The position numbers were made by a program, and so were the translations under genes. A DNA stretch of 60,353 nt, taken from Bifidobacteriaceae bacterium. Its GTDB lineage: Bacteria; Actinomycetota; Actinomycetes; Actinomycetales; WQXJ01. Below are positions 36,262 to 45,287 of the stretch, piece after piece. Numbering within the stretch: the stretch's first letter is position 1; each line of letters starts with the position of its first letter. The notes beneath the pieces were generated by a model. The model saw only the letters and a program-made list of their open reading frames with translations. It had not been told where the DNA came from and ran no database searches. The DNA lies in the NCBI GenBank assembly GCA_031272885.1, contig JAISSX010000052.1, forward strand, positions 1 through 60,353, written 5' to 3'.

Positions 36262-38239
36262 GGGAGCTGAGCATTTGGCCATGGCCTATGCCGGCAAGCC
36301 GGTCCTGGCGGACGTCTCCTTGGGGTTGGCCGATGGCGACCGGATCGGCATCGTGGGCCGCAACGGTGAGGGCAAGTCCACCCTGGTGGGGCTGCTGGCT
36401 GGGCGCATCACGCCCGATGGCGGCCGGGTGACCCGGCGGTCCGGCGTCACGGTTGGCTTTCTGGGGCAGGCCGACCAGCTGGACCCTGCCGCCACGGTGC
36501 GCCAGGCGGTGGTGGGAGGCCAGGCGGACCATGTCTGGGCGGCCGAGGCGGCCTCCCGCGAAGTCATGACCGCGCTACTGGGGGACGTGCCGCTGGAGGC
36601 CGTGGTGGGTGAACTGTCCGGCGGCCAACGACGGCGGGCCGCCCTGGCCCACGTGCTGCTGGAACGCACCGAGGTACTGTTCCTGGACGAGCCCACCAAC
36701 CACCTGGACCTTGAGGCCATCACCTGGTTGGCCGGCCACTTGAAGGCCCGCTGGCCGGCCGGCAAGGGCGCTTTGGGCCTGATCACCCACGACCGCTGGT
36801 TCTTGGATCAAGTGTCCCTGGACACCTGGGAAGTGCACGATGCCGTGGTGGAGCCGTTCGAGGGCGGTTACGCCGCCTACGTGCTGCAGCGGGTGGAACG
36901 GGACCGGCAGGCGGCGGCCGGGGCGGCCCGGCGGCGCAACATCCTGCGCAAGGAACTGGCCTGGCTACGCCGGGGCGCGCCGGCCCGCACCTCGAAACCG
37001 AAGTTCCGGCTGGACGTGGCCGCCGCCCTGATCGCGGACGAACCCGAACCACGCGACCCGGTGGCCTTGAGCCGCCTGGCCATGACCCGGCTGGGCAAGG
37101 ACGTGGTGGACCTGGAGGAGGTGACGGCGGGCTACGACGGCCGGCCCGTCATCGAGCAGGTGACATGGCTGATCGGACCGGGTGACCGCCTTGGCCTGCT
37201 GGGGGCCAACGGAGCCGGCAAGTCCACCCTGTTGGCGGTGATGACCGGCGCCCTGGCCCCGATGGCGGGGCGGGTCAAACGCGGCAAGACAGTAAGGATC
37301 GCGCAACTCAGCCAGGACATGAGCGAGATTGCCGCCATCGCCGACCAACGCATCTTGGACGTCATCGAGCGCCTGAAGGCCTCCTACCAGGCGGGCGGCC
37401 GGGCGGCCGGTTCCTGGACGGGCGGTGGTCGCGGCGCCAAACCGGGCTGGGCGGCCGGGGCGGAAGAGATGACGCCCACGGCCTTGTTGGAGCGGCTCGG
37501 TTTCCAGGCCCATCACCTGTCCACCCCGGTGCGGGACCTGTCCGGCGGCCAGCGCCGGCGCCTTCAATTGGCGCTGGTGCTGATGGAAGAACCGAACGTG
37601 CTGATCCTTGATGAGCCGTCCAACGACCTGGACACGGACATGCTGGCGGCGGTGGAAGACCTGTTGGACACCTGGCCGGGCACCTTGATCGTGGTCAGCC
37701 ACGACCGTTACCTGGTGGAACGGGTGACGGACCAGCAGTTCGCCCTTCTGGGCGGCCGGCTGCGGCATGTGCCCGGCGGCATCGACGAGTACCTCGCTCT
37801 CTCGGCTTCGGCTGCCTCCGGCCCGTCCCCCTCCACCCCCTCCTCCCCCTCCTCCTCTACCCCCTCGCCCCCCTCCTCGCGAAAGGTCACTTTTCTTGCG
37901 CGAAAGGTCAATTCGTCTCCTGTCATCCCGGGCTTGACCCGGCATCCTGGTGATGTTTCCGCAGGTCAAGAGGTTGTGCCCGATGGCGTCCGAGGACCCG
38001 GAGTAACAGAATTGACCTCTCGTGAGGTGAGGGAGGCGAAGAAGGCGATGGCAGCGGCCGAACGGCGGCTGGAACGCCTGCGGGCCGAAATGGACCAGGT
38101 CAATCAGACCCTAGCAGGGGCCGATCCGACCGACTATCTGCAGATCAGCGCCCTGACCGCTAAGCTCACCGGGTTGAGTGATTCGATCACCGCGGAGGAA
38201 GAACGGTGGCTGGAACTGGCCGAGGCAGCCGGGCTATGA
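36248..38239 (+). CDS. ABC-F ATPase with repeat-derived insertion
   Basis: 663 residues. Two ABC domains, no membrane segments: GRNGEGKST, LSGGQRRRAALA and VLFLDEPTNHLD, then GANGAGKST, LSGGQRRRLQLA and VLILDEPSNDLD. ABC-F proteins act on the ribosome; some give antibiotic resistance, others aid translation. The GTG start gives the usual opening VNHLLGAEHL, although GGAG is only two bases away. Residues about 544-592 come from a 146-bp repeat element read in frame (with VIPGLTRHPG), between the second ABC domain and the C-terminal coiled coil. The start lies in a hairpin arm. Stop overlaps azlC (ATGA). Resistance role not proven. Confidence 0.92.
   Translation: MNHLLGAEHLAMAYAGKPVLADVSLGLADGDRIGIVGRNGEGKSTLVGLLAGRITPDGGRVTRRSGVTVGFLGQADQLDPAATVRQAVVGGQADHVWAAEAASREVMTALLGDVPLEAVVGELSGGQRRRAALAHVLLERTEVLFLDEPTNHLDLEAITWLAGHLKARWPAGKGALGLITHDRWFLDQVSLDTWEVHDAVVEPFEGGYAAYVLQRVERDRQAAAGAARRRNILRKELAWLRRGAPARTSKPKFRLDVAAALIADEPEPRDPVALSRLAMTRLGKDVVDLEEVTAGYDGRPVIEQVTWLIGPGDRLGLLGANGAGKSTLLAVMTGALAPMAGRVKRGKTVRIAQLSQDMSEIAAIADQRILDVIERLKASYQAGGRAAGSWTGGGRGAKPGWAAGAEEMTPTALLERLGFQAHHLSTPVRDLSGGQRRRLQLALVLMEEPNVLILDEPSNDLDTDMLAAVEDLLDTWPGTLIVVSHDRYLVERVTDQQFALLGGRLRHVPGGIDEYLALSASAASGPSPSTPSSPSSSTPSPPSSRKVTFLARKVNSSPVIPGLTRHPGDVSAGQEVVPDGVRGPGVTELTSREVREAKKAMAAAERRLERLRAEMDQVNQTLAGADPTDYLQISALTAKLTGLSDSITAEEERWLELAEAAGL
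37879..38024. repeat. 146-bp palindromic repeat element, copy B, within ABC-F
   Basis: The left end carries a doubled GCGAAAGGTCA arm (37879-37914) and the right end its diverged reverse complement (38009-38024, GAATTGACCTCTCGTG). The interior contains GTCATCCCGGGC, the CCGCAGGTCA block and a GCCCGATGGCG motif. The element is open in the ABC-F frame. Relation to copy A at 9796-9941 is clear for the doubled arm only. Confidence 0.75.
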
Positions 38240-38955
38240 ACTCGGCGAACCCGCCCGATGACGCGTCCCGGCAAGCCCGTGGAGTGGCCATCCGGCAGGG
38301 CGTCTCGGTGGGGGTGGCCACGGGCCTATATGGCATTTCGTTTGGCGCCCTGGCGGTAGCAGCCGGACTCAGCGTGTGGCAGGCCCAAGTGTTGTCACTG
38401 GTCATGTTCACCGGCGGCTCCCAGTTTGCCCTGGTGGGGGTGATCGGGGCCGGCGGCCTGGGCCAGGCCGCCGTGGCCAGCGCCGCCCTGCTGGGTGCCC
38501 GCAACGCCCTGTACGCCGTCCAGTTGGGACCGGTACTAGGCCTGCGCGGCTGGCGCCGCCTGCTGGGCGCCCAGGTCACCATCGACGAATCGACCGCGGT
38601 GGCCATGGCCCACTCGACCCAAGCCGCCCGGCGGACCGGTTTCTGGTGGGCCGGGGCCAGTGTGTGGGTCTGTTGGAACGCCATGACCCTGGCGGGTGCC
38701 CTGGCGGGCGACGCCATGGGGGATCCCAAAGCCTGGGGCCTGGACGCCGCCGCGGCCGCTGCCTTTCTGGGCCTGTTGTGGCCCCGGTTGGCGCCGCGCG
38801 AGGCTCAGGCCACCGCCGCCCTGGCCGTGGTCATCGCGCTGGCCTTGACACCGTTCGTGACGCCTGGCGCGCCGGTCCTGTTGGCGGCGTTGGCCGCCTT
38901 GGCGGTAGGCCTGGCGCCGGCCCGATTCTTCGCTGCTGAAAGTGAGGCAGCATGA
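38236..38955 (+). CDS. azlC: AzlC-type branched-chain amino acid exporter subunit
   Basis: 239 residues from the ATG at 38236, which overlaps the ABC-F stop (ATGA). About six to eight hydrophobic helices. Family blocks are the start RQGVSVGVATGLYGISFGALA, the glycine pair in FTGGSQFALVGV and GARNALYAVQLGPVLG. AzlC with AzlD exports branched-chain amino acids in characterised cases (BrnFE in Corynebacterium). It is coupled to azlD by another ATGA overlap. Placement downstream of an ABC-F gene does not by itself indicate a shared role. Membrane protein. Confidence 0.93.
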   Translation: MNSANPPDDASRQARGVAIRQGVSVGVATGLYGISFGALAVAAGLSVWQAQVLSLVMFTGGSQFALVGVIGAGGLGQAAVASAALLGARNALYAVQLGPVLGLRGWRRLLGAQVTIDESTAVAMAHSTQAARRTGFWWAGASVWVCWNAMTLAGALAGDAMGDPKAWGLDAAAAAAFLGLLWPRLAPREAQATAALAVVIALALTPFVTPGAPVLLAALAALAVGLAPARFFAAESEAA

Positions 38956-39266
38956 CCGGGTTGTGGGTCACGGTTCTGGCAGGCACCGGCGCCTGCCTGG
39001 GCCTGAAGGTGCTGGGCACCTACGTGCCGCGCACCTGGCTGGAGAAAGCCAAGGTGGCTCGGCTGATGGGCCTGGTGACCGTGGCGTTACTGGCCGCCTT
39101 GATGGCGGTGCAGGCGGCCGGTGACGGGCAGGGCCTGCGGTTGGACGCGCGCTTAGCCGCCTTGGCGGTGGCAGCCATCGCGCTGTGGCGGCGGCTGCCG
39201 TTCATCGTGGTGGTGATCCTGGCGGCGGCCACCGCCGCCGGCCTCCGCGCGCTGGGGATCGGCTAG
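38952..39266 (+). CDS. azlD: AzlD-type branched-chain amino acid exporter subunit
   Basis: 104 residues, mostly three or four membrane helices, with AALMAVQAAGDGQGLRLDARL in parts and a final WRRLPFIVVVILAAATAAGLRAL segment, the AzlD pattern. It works with AzlC as the small subunit of an amino acid exporter. The ATG overlaps the azlC stop. A 92-bp convergent spacer follows, then ispE on the other strand; I see no strong terminator hairpin there. Confidence 0.92.
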   Translation: MTGLWVTVLAGTGACLGLKVLGTYVPRTWLEKAKVARLMGLVTVALLAALMAVQAAGDGQGLRLDARLAALAVAAIALWRRLPFIVVVILAAATAAGLRALGIG

Positions 39267-39358
39267 GACGCGCGGGGCACAGACCAGGGCGGCGTCTGTC
39301 TGCCGGCAGTGGCCGGAGGCTCCTCAATAGGTGGGGTCGACCAACGGAAGACGGAGCG

Positions 39359-40294
39359 TCAGTACGCGCCCGGTGCGGGGCCGGTGGCGGTCAGCACCGC
39401 GTCGCAGACTCGCTGGGCCGCCAGGGTGGCAGCCAGTTCAGCCGCCTGATCGGGCCCGGCCGCCAGGGCGGCGATGGTTGGCCCGGAACCGCTGACGACG
39501 GCGCCTAGGGCCCCGGCTGCCAAGGCGGCCGCCAGGCCGTCTGCCAGTTCCGGGCGCAGGGCCAAGGCCGCCGGCTGCAGATCGTTCACCAGGTGGGTGC
39601 CAACTTGGGCTGGGTCGCCGGCCGTGAGGCCGGCGACGAGGGCCTCTGGAATGGGCGGCGGGCCGCCCCGGCCCGCCGCGGCGTGGGGGCCGGTGAGGGC
39701 ACCGGCCCCCACCATGGCATCGAATTGGCGGAACACCGCGGGCGTGCTGAGCCCTTGGCGGCTGGTCAACAACACCCAATGCAACCGGCCCTGGCCCGCT
39801 ACAGGCGTCAGGTGTTCGCCCCGGCCGGTGCCGATGGCGCTGCCGCCCATCAGGGCAAACGGCACATCAGAACCCACTGCCAGGCCCAACTCAATCAGCC
39901 GTCCCAGGTCATAACCCAAACCCCACAGGCGGTTGAGCGCCGCCAAGGCGGCGGCCGCATCGGCGCTGCCTCCAGCCAGGCCCCCGGCCACCGGAATGCC
40001 CTTCTCGATGGCAATGGCCGCGCCCTGTCGGATGCCGGCGGCCGCCCGCAGCCGGGCGGCCGCCGCCAGCGCCAGGTTCGAGGCGTCCAGGGGCACGCCA
40101 GCCGCGCCCAGGCCGGTCACCGTCAACCGGTCTTCTGGGCCATCCAGCGCCCGCACTGTGACCCGTTCAGGCAGGTCAATGGCATGAAAAAGCGAATTCA
40201 AAGGGTGGAAGCCGTCCGCCTGCCGGGACCCCACCCGCAGCGCCAGGTTGATCTTGGCCGGGGCTGTCACGGCCTCCACGCGCACCTGGTTCAT
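39359..40294 (-). CDS. ispE: 4-diphosphocytidyl-2-C-methyl-D-erythritol kinase
   Basis: 311 residues, GHMP-kinase fold. The MEP-pathway kinase phosphorylates CDP-ME on the way to isoprenoid precursors. Near the N-terminus [12 protein letters not shown] holds the first conserved block; [17 protein letters not shown] is the ATP loop; [15 protein letters not shown] is the C-terminal glycine block. The start overlaps the stop of rsmA by ATGA, the conserved rsmA-ispE order of actinobacteria. It shows that the organism uses the MEP route. Cytosolic. Confidence 0.96.
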   Translation of the reverse strand: MNQVRVEAVTAPAKINLALRVGSRQADGFHPLNSLFHAIDLPERVTVRALDGPEDRLTVTGLGAAGVPLDASNLALAAAARLRAAAGIRQGAAIAIEKGIPVAGGLAGGSADAAAALAALNRLWGLGYDLGRLIELGLAVGSDVPFALMGGSAIGTGRGEHLTPVAGQGRLHWVLLTSRQGLSTPAVFRQFDAMVGAGALTGPHAAAGRGGPPPIPEALVAGLTAGDPAQVGTHLVNDLQPAALALRPELADGLAAALAAGALGAVVSGSGPTIAALAAGPDQAAELAATLAAQRVCDAVLTATGPAPGAY

Positions 40295-41157
40295 GCCCGT
40301 CCCTCCGTCTTCGCGGCCGCCAGGCGGGCGAAGGCCGCCACGTCCAGCGTTTCACCCCGGGCCGCCGGGTCGATCCCGGCCGCCCGGCAGGCCGCCTCGG
40401 CCCGGTCAGCGCCGCCCGCCCAGCCGGCCAAAGCCGTCCGGAGGGTCTTGCGCCTGGCGGCGAAGGCGGCATCGACCACCGCGAACACGGCCGCCCGGTC
40501 CACCCCAACCACAGGCGGTTGGCGCCGTTCCAGATAGACCAGTTCCGAATCGACCCGCGGCACCGGGAAGAATGCGTTGCGCGGCACCTTGCCGGCCGGA
40601 TGGGCGGCGGCAAACCAGGCCACCTTGGCCGAAGGAATGCCATACGTGCGCGAACCCGGCCCCGCCACCAGCCGCTGGGCCACCTCGGCCTGCACCATCA
40701 CCAAGGCACTGGTCAATTCATCGAAACGCTCCAGGCAGCGCAGCAGCACCTTGGTGGCCACGTTGTAAGGCAGGTTGGCCACCAGCGCGGTGGGTACCGG
40801 CGGCGGCAACGCGGTCAGATCAAGGGCATCGGCCTGGACCACCCGCAGGCGCTCCGCCCACACGGGTGCCCGGTCCGCCACGGTCTGTGGCAGCGCCCCA
40901 GCCAGCACCGGATCGATCTCGACCGCCGTCACCCGGCAGCCGGCCTCCAACAGGGCCAGGGTGAGGGAGCCCAGACCGGGCCCAACTTCCAGCACGGGCT
41001 GGCCCTCGTCAAGTTTGGCGGCGGCCACCACCCGGCGCACAATGCCCGGGTCAACCACGAAGTTCTGGCCCAGCGCCTTGGTGGGATGCAACGCCAGGCG
41101 CGCCACTAGAGCGCGCACATCGGCGGGGCTTAACAGCGGTGAGGCCACATCAAGCAA
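40291..41157 (-). CDS. rsmA: 16S rRNA dimethyladenosine transferase
   Basis: 288 residues. RsmA/KsgA dimethylates two adenosines near the 3' end of 16S rRNA. The blocks are [17 protein letters not shown], the SAM-binding loop [17 protein letters not shown] and the catalytic [12 protein letters not shown]. The TTG at 41157 is the reported start; a GTG at 41148 is also possible. It lies 25 bp after the rpfB-like gene and overlaps ispE, so rpfB-rsmA-ispE are probably co-transcribed. No anomaly. Confidence 0.97.
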   Translation of the reverse strand: MLDVASPLLSPADVRALVARLALHPTKALGQNFVVDPGIVRRVVAAAKLDEGQPVLEVGPGLGSLTLALLEAGCRVTAVEIDPVLAGALPQTVADRAPVWAERLRVVQADALDLTALPPPVPTALVANLPYNVATKVLLRCLERFDELTSALVMVQAEVAQRLVAGPGSRTYGIPSAKVAWFAAAHPAGKVPRNAFFPVPRVDSELVYLERRQPPVVGVDRAAVFAVVDAAFAARRKTLRTALAGWAGGADRAEAACRAAGIDPAARGETLDVAAFARLAAAKTEGRA

Positions 41158-41182
41158 CGCTAGCGGCTGAGCCGCCTAGCCG

Positions 41183-42442
41183 TCAGTACCAGCCCTTGGA
41201 CTGGAATGCGCCCCAGGCGCCGCACGGCGTGCTGTAGCGGCCCTTGATGTAGCCCAGGCCCCAGGCAATCTGAGTGGCCGGGTTGGTTTGCCAGTCAGCC
41301 CCGGCGGAAGCCATCTTCGAACCGGGCAGGGCCTGCGGAATGCCATACGCACCCGAGTACTTGTTGGCGGCGTTGACGCGCCAACCCGATTCACGGTTCC
41401 ACAGCGCCACCAGGCAGGCGAACTCGTCATCGCCCCAGCCGTAGCTGTCCAGCATCATCTGCTTGGCAATGCCCTGAGCGCTACCCGGATCAACGTTGAC
41501 GTTGACCGATGGCGCCGCCGCCACCACGGGCTTGGCCTTGGTGCCGATGGCCACGATCTCATCGACCGGCTCGGCCACGATGACGTCCATCGTGACGGTG
41601 CGGGAAACCTCTTGGCCACCAGCCGTAGTGATCTCGTAGGTCACCAGGTGCTCACCGGCCTGGCCTTCCTGGATCACCTTGCTTTCGCCCTTGTACATCG
41701 AGGAGTCATCCTGCTCCACGTGCTCGAAAGGCAACACTTCGCTGACTGTGCCGCTGGTCACCTGGGCCCTGGTCACCGTGATGGCTGCACCATCCCAGGC
41801 CTCGGCCGTAGTGACCGGGTACACCACGTCATCGGCCCCCAACGACACGCCAGCCTGCGTCAAGGCTTCACCGATGGTGGCGGCCGTGGTGCTGGTGTCC
41901 AACGTGACGCCATCGGCCTTGATGGTGATCGCCTTGGGGGTTAGGACGGTGACCGCGTCGCTGAGGCGGTCAACCGAAGCACTACGGGAAACCGACAGGT
42001 TGACCTCATCTGCCCGCACCCCCAGATCAGCCAGGGCGTCTTCAACCGTTGCGGCCGTGGTCCAAACCGTCTTCGCTTCGCCGTCGATCACCAGTGACAG
42101 CGGCCTGGCCGTGCGCACCACGATCTCCCCGTCGCGCGGCACCGCCGCGTCCAAGCCTGGCGCCACCAGGTCACGGTCTGACACGGTCACACCCTGCTGC
42201 GCCAACACGCCACCAACGGACCCGCTGAAAGTGGTCACCTCAGTGGCGTGGCCGTCAACCACCAGGGTGACGGACTTGTGGGCGGCACCGAATCCAACCA
42301 GGCCACCAGCGGCCACTAAAGTCACCGCCACTTGGGCGGTGATACGGGCAAAACGGGAGCGCTTGGCCGCACGCCGCACATCCCGGCGCCGTTTGGGCGC
42401 GGGCGCGGCATGGCCACAGGCTCTGGTCATCGACAAGTTCAA
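41183..42442 (-). CDS. RpfB-like resuscitation/cell-wall hydrolase, transglycosylase type
   Basis: 419 residues. A basic cytoplasmic N-terminus, a membrane/signal segment (about 34-52), three DUF348 repeats (VTLVVDGHATEVTTF-type, then two more), a G5 domain (about 245-320; EQDDSSMYKGESKVIQEG in parts), a short linker and a C-terminal lytic-transglycosylase-like domain (ALWNRESGWRVNAANKYSG, AYGIPQALPGSKMAS). RpfB stimulates regrowth of dormant cells by cutting peptidoglycan. The hydrolase end is the SLT/aggregation-promoting-factor type and not the mycobacterial Rpf domain. The start is unsure: TTG codons at 42442 and 42436 and an ATG at 42430 compete around a GGGAG site. It precedes rsmA. Confidence 0.9.
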   Translation of the reverse strand: MNLSMTRACGHAAPAPKRRRDVRRAAKRSRFARITAQVAVTLVAAGGLVGFGAAHKSVTLVVDGHATEVTTFSGSVGGVLAQQGVTVSDRDLVAPGLDAAVPRDGEIVVRTARPLSLVIDGEAKTVWTTAATVEDALADLGVRADEVNLSVSRSASVDRLSDAVTVLTPKAITIKADGVTLDTSTTAATIGEALTQAGVSLGADDVVYPVTTAEAWDGAAITVTRAQVTSGTVSEVLPFEHVEQDDSSMYKGESKVIQEGQAGEHLVTYEITTAGGQEVSRTVTMDVIVAEPVDEIVAIGTKAKPVVAAAPSVNVNVDPGSAQGIAKQMMLDSYGWGDDEFACLVALWNRESGWRVNAANKYSGAYGIPQALPGSKMASAGADWQTNPATQIAWGLGYIKGRYSTPCGAWGAFQSKGWY

Positions 42443-42606
42443 ATACTCCCGGAGGGGTAGGGTTTACAGCAGTTGTCCTGTCACGAAGGTAACGGATTTA
42501 TAACAAAAGGGCCAATCGTCCTATGCCCGCCGCCTCTCCCACCTGCGGCGTTGGTGACCAACATCACAATATCTCCCCAATTCGGCCATACCGCTCACAC
42601 GCCAGA

Positions 42607-43467
42607 TCACCAAGCGCCGTAGACCCGCTCCGTGTTGTCCCACACTTGGGTGCAGGCCGCCGCCAGCGCCAGACCCATCCGTTCTGCCACCGTGCGCATG
42701 GTCAAAGCCACCATGAAAGGGGCGTTGGGCCGGCCCCGGTAGGGCTCCGGGGTCAGGTAGGGGGCGTCGGTCTCCACCAGCACCAGTTCCGGCGGCAGGG
42801 TGGCCACCGCCGCCCGCAATCCCTCGGCGTTCTTGAAAGTGACGGTGCCCGCGAAACTGGCATACCAACCGTGTGCCTTTAGAATCTGGGCCATTTCGAC
42901 GTCACCGGAATAGCAGTGGAAAACGGTCCGCTCCGGGGCGCCATCGGCCAACAGGATGTCGATCACATCTTGGTGGGCGTCGCGGTCATGGATCTGCATG
43001 GCCAGGTCAAGTTCTTTGGCCAGGGCAATGTGATCGCGGAAGGCCCGGCGCTGTTGTTCCCGCCCCTCCGGTGCGGTGCGGAAATAGTCCAGTCCCGTCT
43101 CGCCGATGGCGCGCACCCGGCGGCTGTTCCTGGCCAGCGTTTCAATTTCGGCTAGACCGGCCTGATAGCCGCCGGGGGTCCGCGCTTCCAGCCGGGGCGC
43201 CTCGTTTGGATGAACGGCGATGGCGCCCACCACGGCCGGGTTGGCCACGGCCTCGGCCACCGTCCAGCGGGCCGCCTCAAGGTCGCAGCCGCACTGCACA
43301 ATTCGGCTCACCCCCACCGCCGCCGCCAGTTCTACCTGCTGGTCAAGCGCCAGTTCTGTCTCCGGGAAATGCTGAAACGGTTCAATGTGCGTGTGGTTGT
43401 CCACCACCGGCCCCGGTAAAGGTTCCGGCAATGGCGGGTAGGTCCGGTCGCGTTCCTTGCTGCTCAC
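42607..43467 (-). CDS. tatD: TatD-family metal-dependent DNase
   Basis: 286 residues, TIM-barrel metal-dependent hydrolase. Metal ligands are visible in VDNHTHIEPF, GETGLDYF, MQIHDRDAH, VFHCYSGD and VETDAPYLTPEP, the usual TatD order. TatD proteins are 3'-5' DNases or exonucleases with roles in repair or turnover. The start is GTG at 43467, 12 bases past the upstream membrane-protein gene. Found between metG and rpfB, as is common in actinobacteria. Cytosolic. Confidence 0.94.
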   Translation of the reverse strand: MSSKERDRTYPPLPEPLPGPVVDNHTHIEPFQHFPETELALDQQVELAAAVGVSRIVQCGCDLEAARWTVAEAVANPAVVGAIAVHPNEAPRLEARTPGGYQAGLAEIETLARNSRRVRAIGETGLDYFRTAPEGREQQRRAFRDHIALAKELDLAMQIHDRDAHQDVIDILLADGAPERTVFHCYSGDVEMAQILKAHGWYASFAGTVTFKNAEGLRAAVATLPPELVLVETDAPYLTPEPYRGRPNAPFMVALTMRTVAERMGLALAAACTQVWDNTERVYGAW

Positions 43468-43479
43468 CTGACCAGCATC

Positions 43480-44214
43480 TCACCGCCGGCGCCGGCCAAT
43501 GATGAACAGCACCACGCCGGCGATGAACAGGCCGCTGCCGCACGCCTGCCCGCCGGAGCCCAGCACCAGGCCGGTCAGGGTACTGAACCGGGCGTGTTGG
43601 TACAGGCGGAACTCGCCGCCCTCCGCGCCGGTGCAGGTGACGTCGATTACGGTGGCCTCCTCAACCTTGAACTCGGTGGCCCAGCCAGGCCAGGGCTCGC
43701 CCATGCCGAACCCACCCGACGGCCGCTTGAACGGCACCTCCACGCCATCGGTGTCAAGAATGACGCAACTGGCGTCAGCGCCGGCCCGGATTCGGTCGTA
43801 GAGTTCATAGGTGCCGGGCAGCACCGCAACCGAATACGTCACCTCCGGATCCAGATCGAGGCTGAACGGGATCTTGGAGTTGCGCTGGATGTAGCCCCCT
43901 AGGAAGAAGGCCAGCAGACCCACCACGACCATGATCGCCCCGGCGATTGTCATGCCCCGGCCCCGCTTTGGCGGCTGGCCCGGAAGAGGCCCCGGGGCCC
44001 ACGGTCCATAGGTTGCATAACGAACTGGAGCCGGCCCGCCCGGCCACGACACCTGGCCCACCGGCTGTGCGGGCCTCACCGGTTGGATGACCTGATTTGG
44101 GGAAGGCTGCCAACCGCTGTCACCCTGCTGCGGGCTTGGCCCGGCCGCACTCTGACCTGCGTTCGACACCGGCGGCCCCGAGTTTGAGGGCACCGGACCG
44201 GGTGTGGGCTGCAT
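43480..44214 (-). CDS. Hypothetical Pro-rich membrane protein
   Basis: 244 residues. The N-terminal 85 residues are rich in Pro, Gly, Gln and Ser (low complexity), then a membrane helix (about 87-108), an extracellular domain with beta character (about 115-205; VTYSVAVLPGTYELYD, two cysteines in SCVILDTDG and VTCTGAEGG) and a second membrane helix near the C-terminus ending in RRRR. This two-helix topology with a Pro-rich tail is frequent among actinobacterial envelope proteins. No family I can name. Head-to-head with the ApbE-like gene; tatD lies downstream on the same strand. Confidence 0.75.
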   Translation of the reverse strand: MQPTPGPVPSNSGPPVSNAGQSAAGPSPQQGDSGWQPSPNQVIQPVRPAQPVGQVSWPGGPAPVRYATYGPWAPGPLPGQPPKRGRGMTIAGAIMVVVGLLAFFLGGYIQRNSKIPFSLDLDPEVTYSVAVLPGTYELYDRIRAGADASCVILDTDGVEVPFKRPSGGFGMGEPWPGWATEFKVEEATVIDVTCTGAEGGEFRLYQHARFSTLTGLVLGSGGQACGSGLFIAGVVLFIIGRRRR

Positions 44215-44400
44215 GCCACCAGCCTACTGTCCCCATTTTCGCCACATTCGCCCGCAATTCACACGTGCTTCAGGGGCTGGTACCAGCCTCCCTTCAGGTA
44301 ACCAAGGCAGCCTCGATAGCAGTTGGCCAACCGGCCAGCCGCCACAACAAACCAAGACAACAACAACCAACAGCCATTCCCCCAAGAACCGAGAGCCACC

Positions 44401-45183
44401 ATGGGACAGCAAATCATCACCGCCACGTTTGGAAGGGACGCCGGCTCGCACCATGTGGTGCACGCCATGGGCACCACCTTTTCGGTGCTGACACCGGGGG
44501 TCGATTCAACCCCGGTCATGGCCTCGATCGCGGCCGAATGGCATGAACTGGAACAACTCTTCTCACCCGACCTGCCCTCCAGCGAGATCAGCCGCCTGCG
44601 CCGCGGCACTCTCGCCTGGAGCCAGGCCGACAACCGCGTCCATTCGATGGCCTACGCCTGTCGCCGCCTGCAACTCGACACGGACGGCCTGTTCTCCGCC
44701 TGGGAGCAAGGCTGGTTCGACCCGGCAGGCTACGCCACGGGCTGGGCCATCCGGGCGGCTGCCGCCGGGCTGTATGCCTGCGGCATCACGAATTTCTGCA
44801 TCAGTTCAAGCGGGGCCACCCAGGTGGCCGGCCGCGGCCCTAAGGGCGGTTGGCAGGTGTCAGTCACCGACCGCTTCCACCCGGCCGAGCCGGCCACCGT
44901 GGTGCGCCTACCCGCCCCGGGCGAGTTGGCGGTCGCCACCGTGACCGCCGCGACCGCGCCAGGGCCCGATGGCGTCCCAGCCTCTGGCGACCTGACAGCC
45001 ACCGCCACCGTGGTGGGGGACGCCATCGACCAGGTGAGCGCCATCGCCGCCGCGGCCATCGCGGCCGGCACCAGCGCCGCCAGGACGGTTCACCAAGCCG
45101 GTTTCGAGGGCTTTGGCCGCGACCCCGAAGGGGAGTCCTGGTGGACCTCCGGCATGTCGTCGCTGGCCGTCCTCGCCGCCTGA
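44401..45183 (+). CDS. ApbE-like FAD:protein FMN transferase, divergent
   Basis: 260 residues from the ATG at 44401. ApbE proteins attach FMN to threonines of flavoproteins such as Nqr and Rnf subunits. HAMGTTFSVLTP near the N-terminus, ISRLRRG and WEQGWFDPAGYATGWAI match the family, but the Lys that normally follows this Gly block (xKGWAVD) is replaced by Thr. The C-terminal DAIDQVSAIAAAAIAAG replaces the usual ADALATA-type metal-binding block. No signal peptide. Divergent from the Pro-rich membrane protein gene, and no flavoprotein target gene nearby. It may be an altered transferase or have lost activity. Confidence 0.75.
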   Translation: MGQQIITATFGRDAGSHHVVHAMGTTFSVLTPGVDSTPVMASIAAEWHELEQLFSPDLPSSEISRLRRGTLAWSQADNRVHSMAYACRRLQLDTDGLFSAWEQGWFDPAGYATGWAIRAAAAGLYACGITNFCISSSGATQVAGRGPKGGWQVSVTDRFHPAEPATVVRLPAPGELAVATVTAATAPGPDGVPASGDLTATATVVGDAIDQVSAIAAAAIAAGTSAARTVHQAGFEGFGRDPEGESWWTSGMSSLAVLAA

Positions 45184-45199
45184 GTACCGCAACAGCAGG

Positions 45200-45287
45200 C
45201 TTGTGATCCCTTGGCGCCAGCGCAGCGGCATCGCCCAAGAGCCCACACACCAGCGGTGGGCGGCCGCCGCGGTCAGGGGATCACAAG
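45200..45287. repeat. 88-nt imperfect hairpin across the metG 3' end
   Basis: CTTGTGATCCC (45200-45210) pairs perfectly with GGGATCACAAG (45277-45287). Inside, CGCAGCGGC pairs with GCCGCCGCG (one mismatch) and CGCCCA with TGGGCG. It lies between convergent apbE-like and metG genes, and its right arm contains the metG stop codon (45281-45283). Probably a bidirectional terminator or a palindromic element. Confidence 0.65.

Noticed and set aside
42443-42606. c-di-AMP riboswitch upstream of the rpfB-like gene
   Set aside because: Such riboswitches occur before rpf genes, but the spacer of 164 bp shows none of the conserved blocks I would expect.
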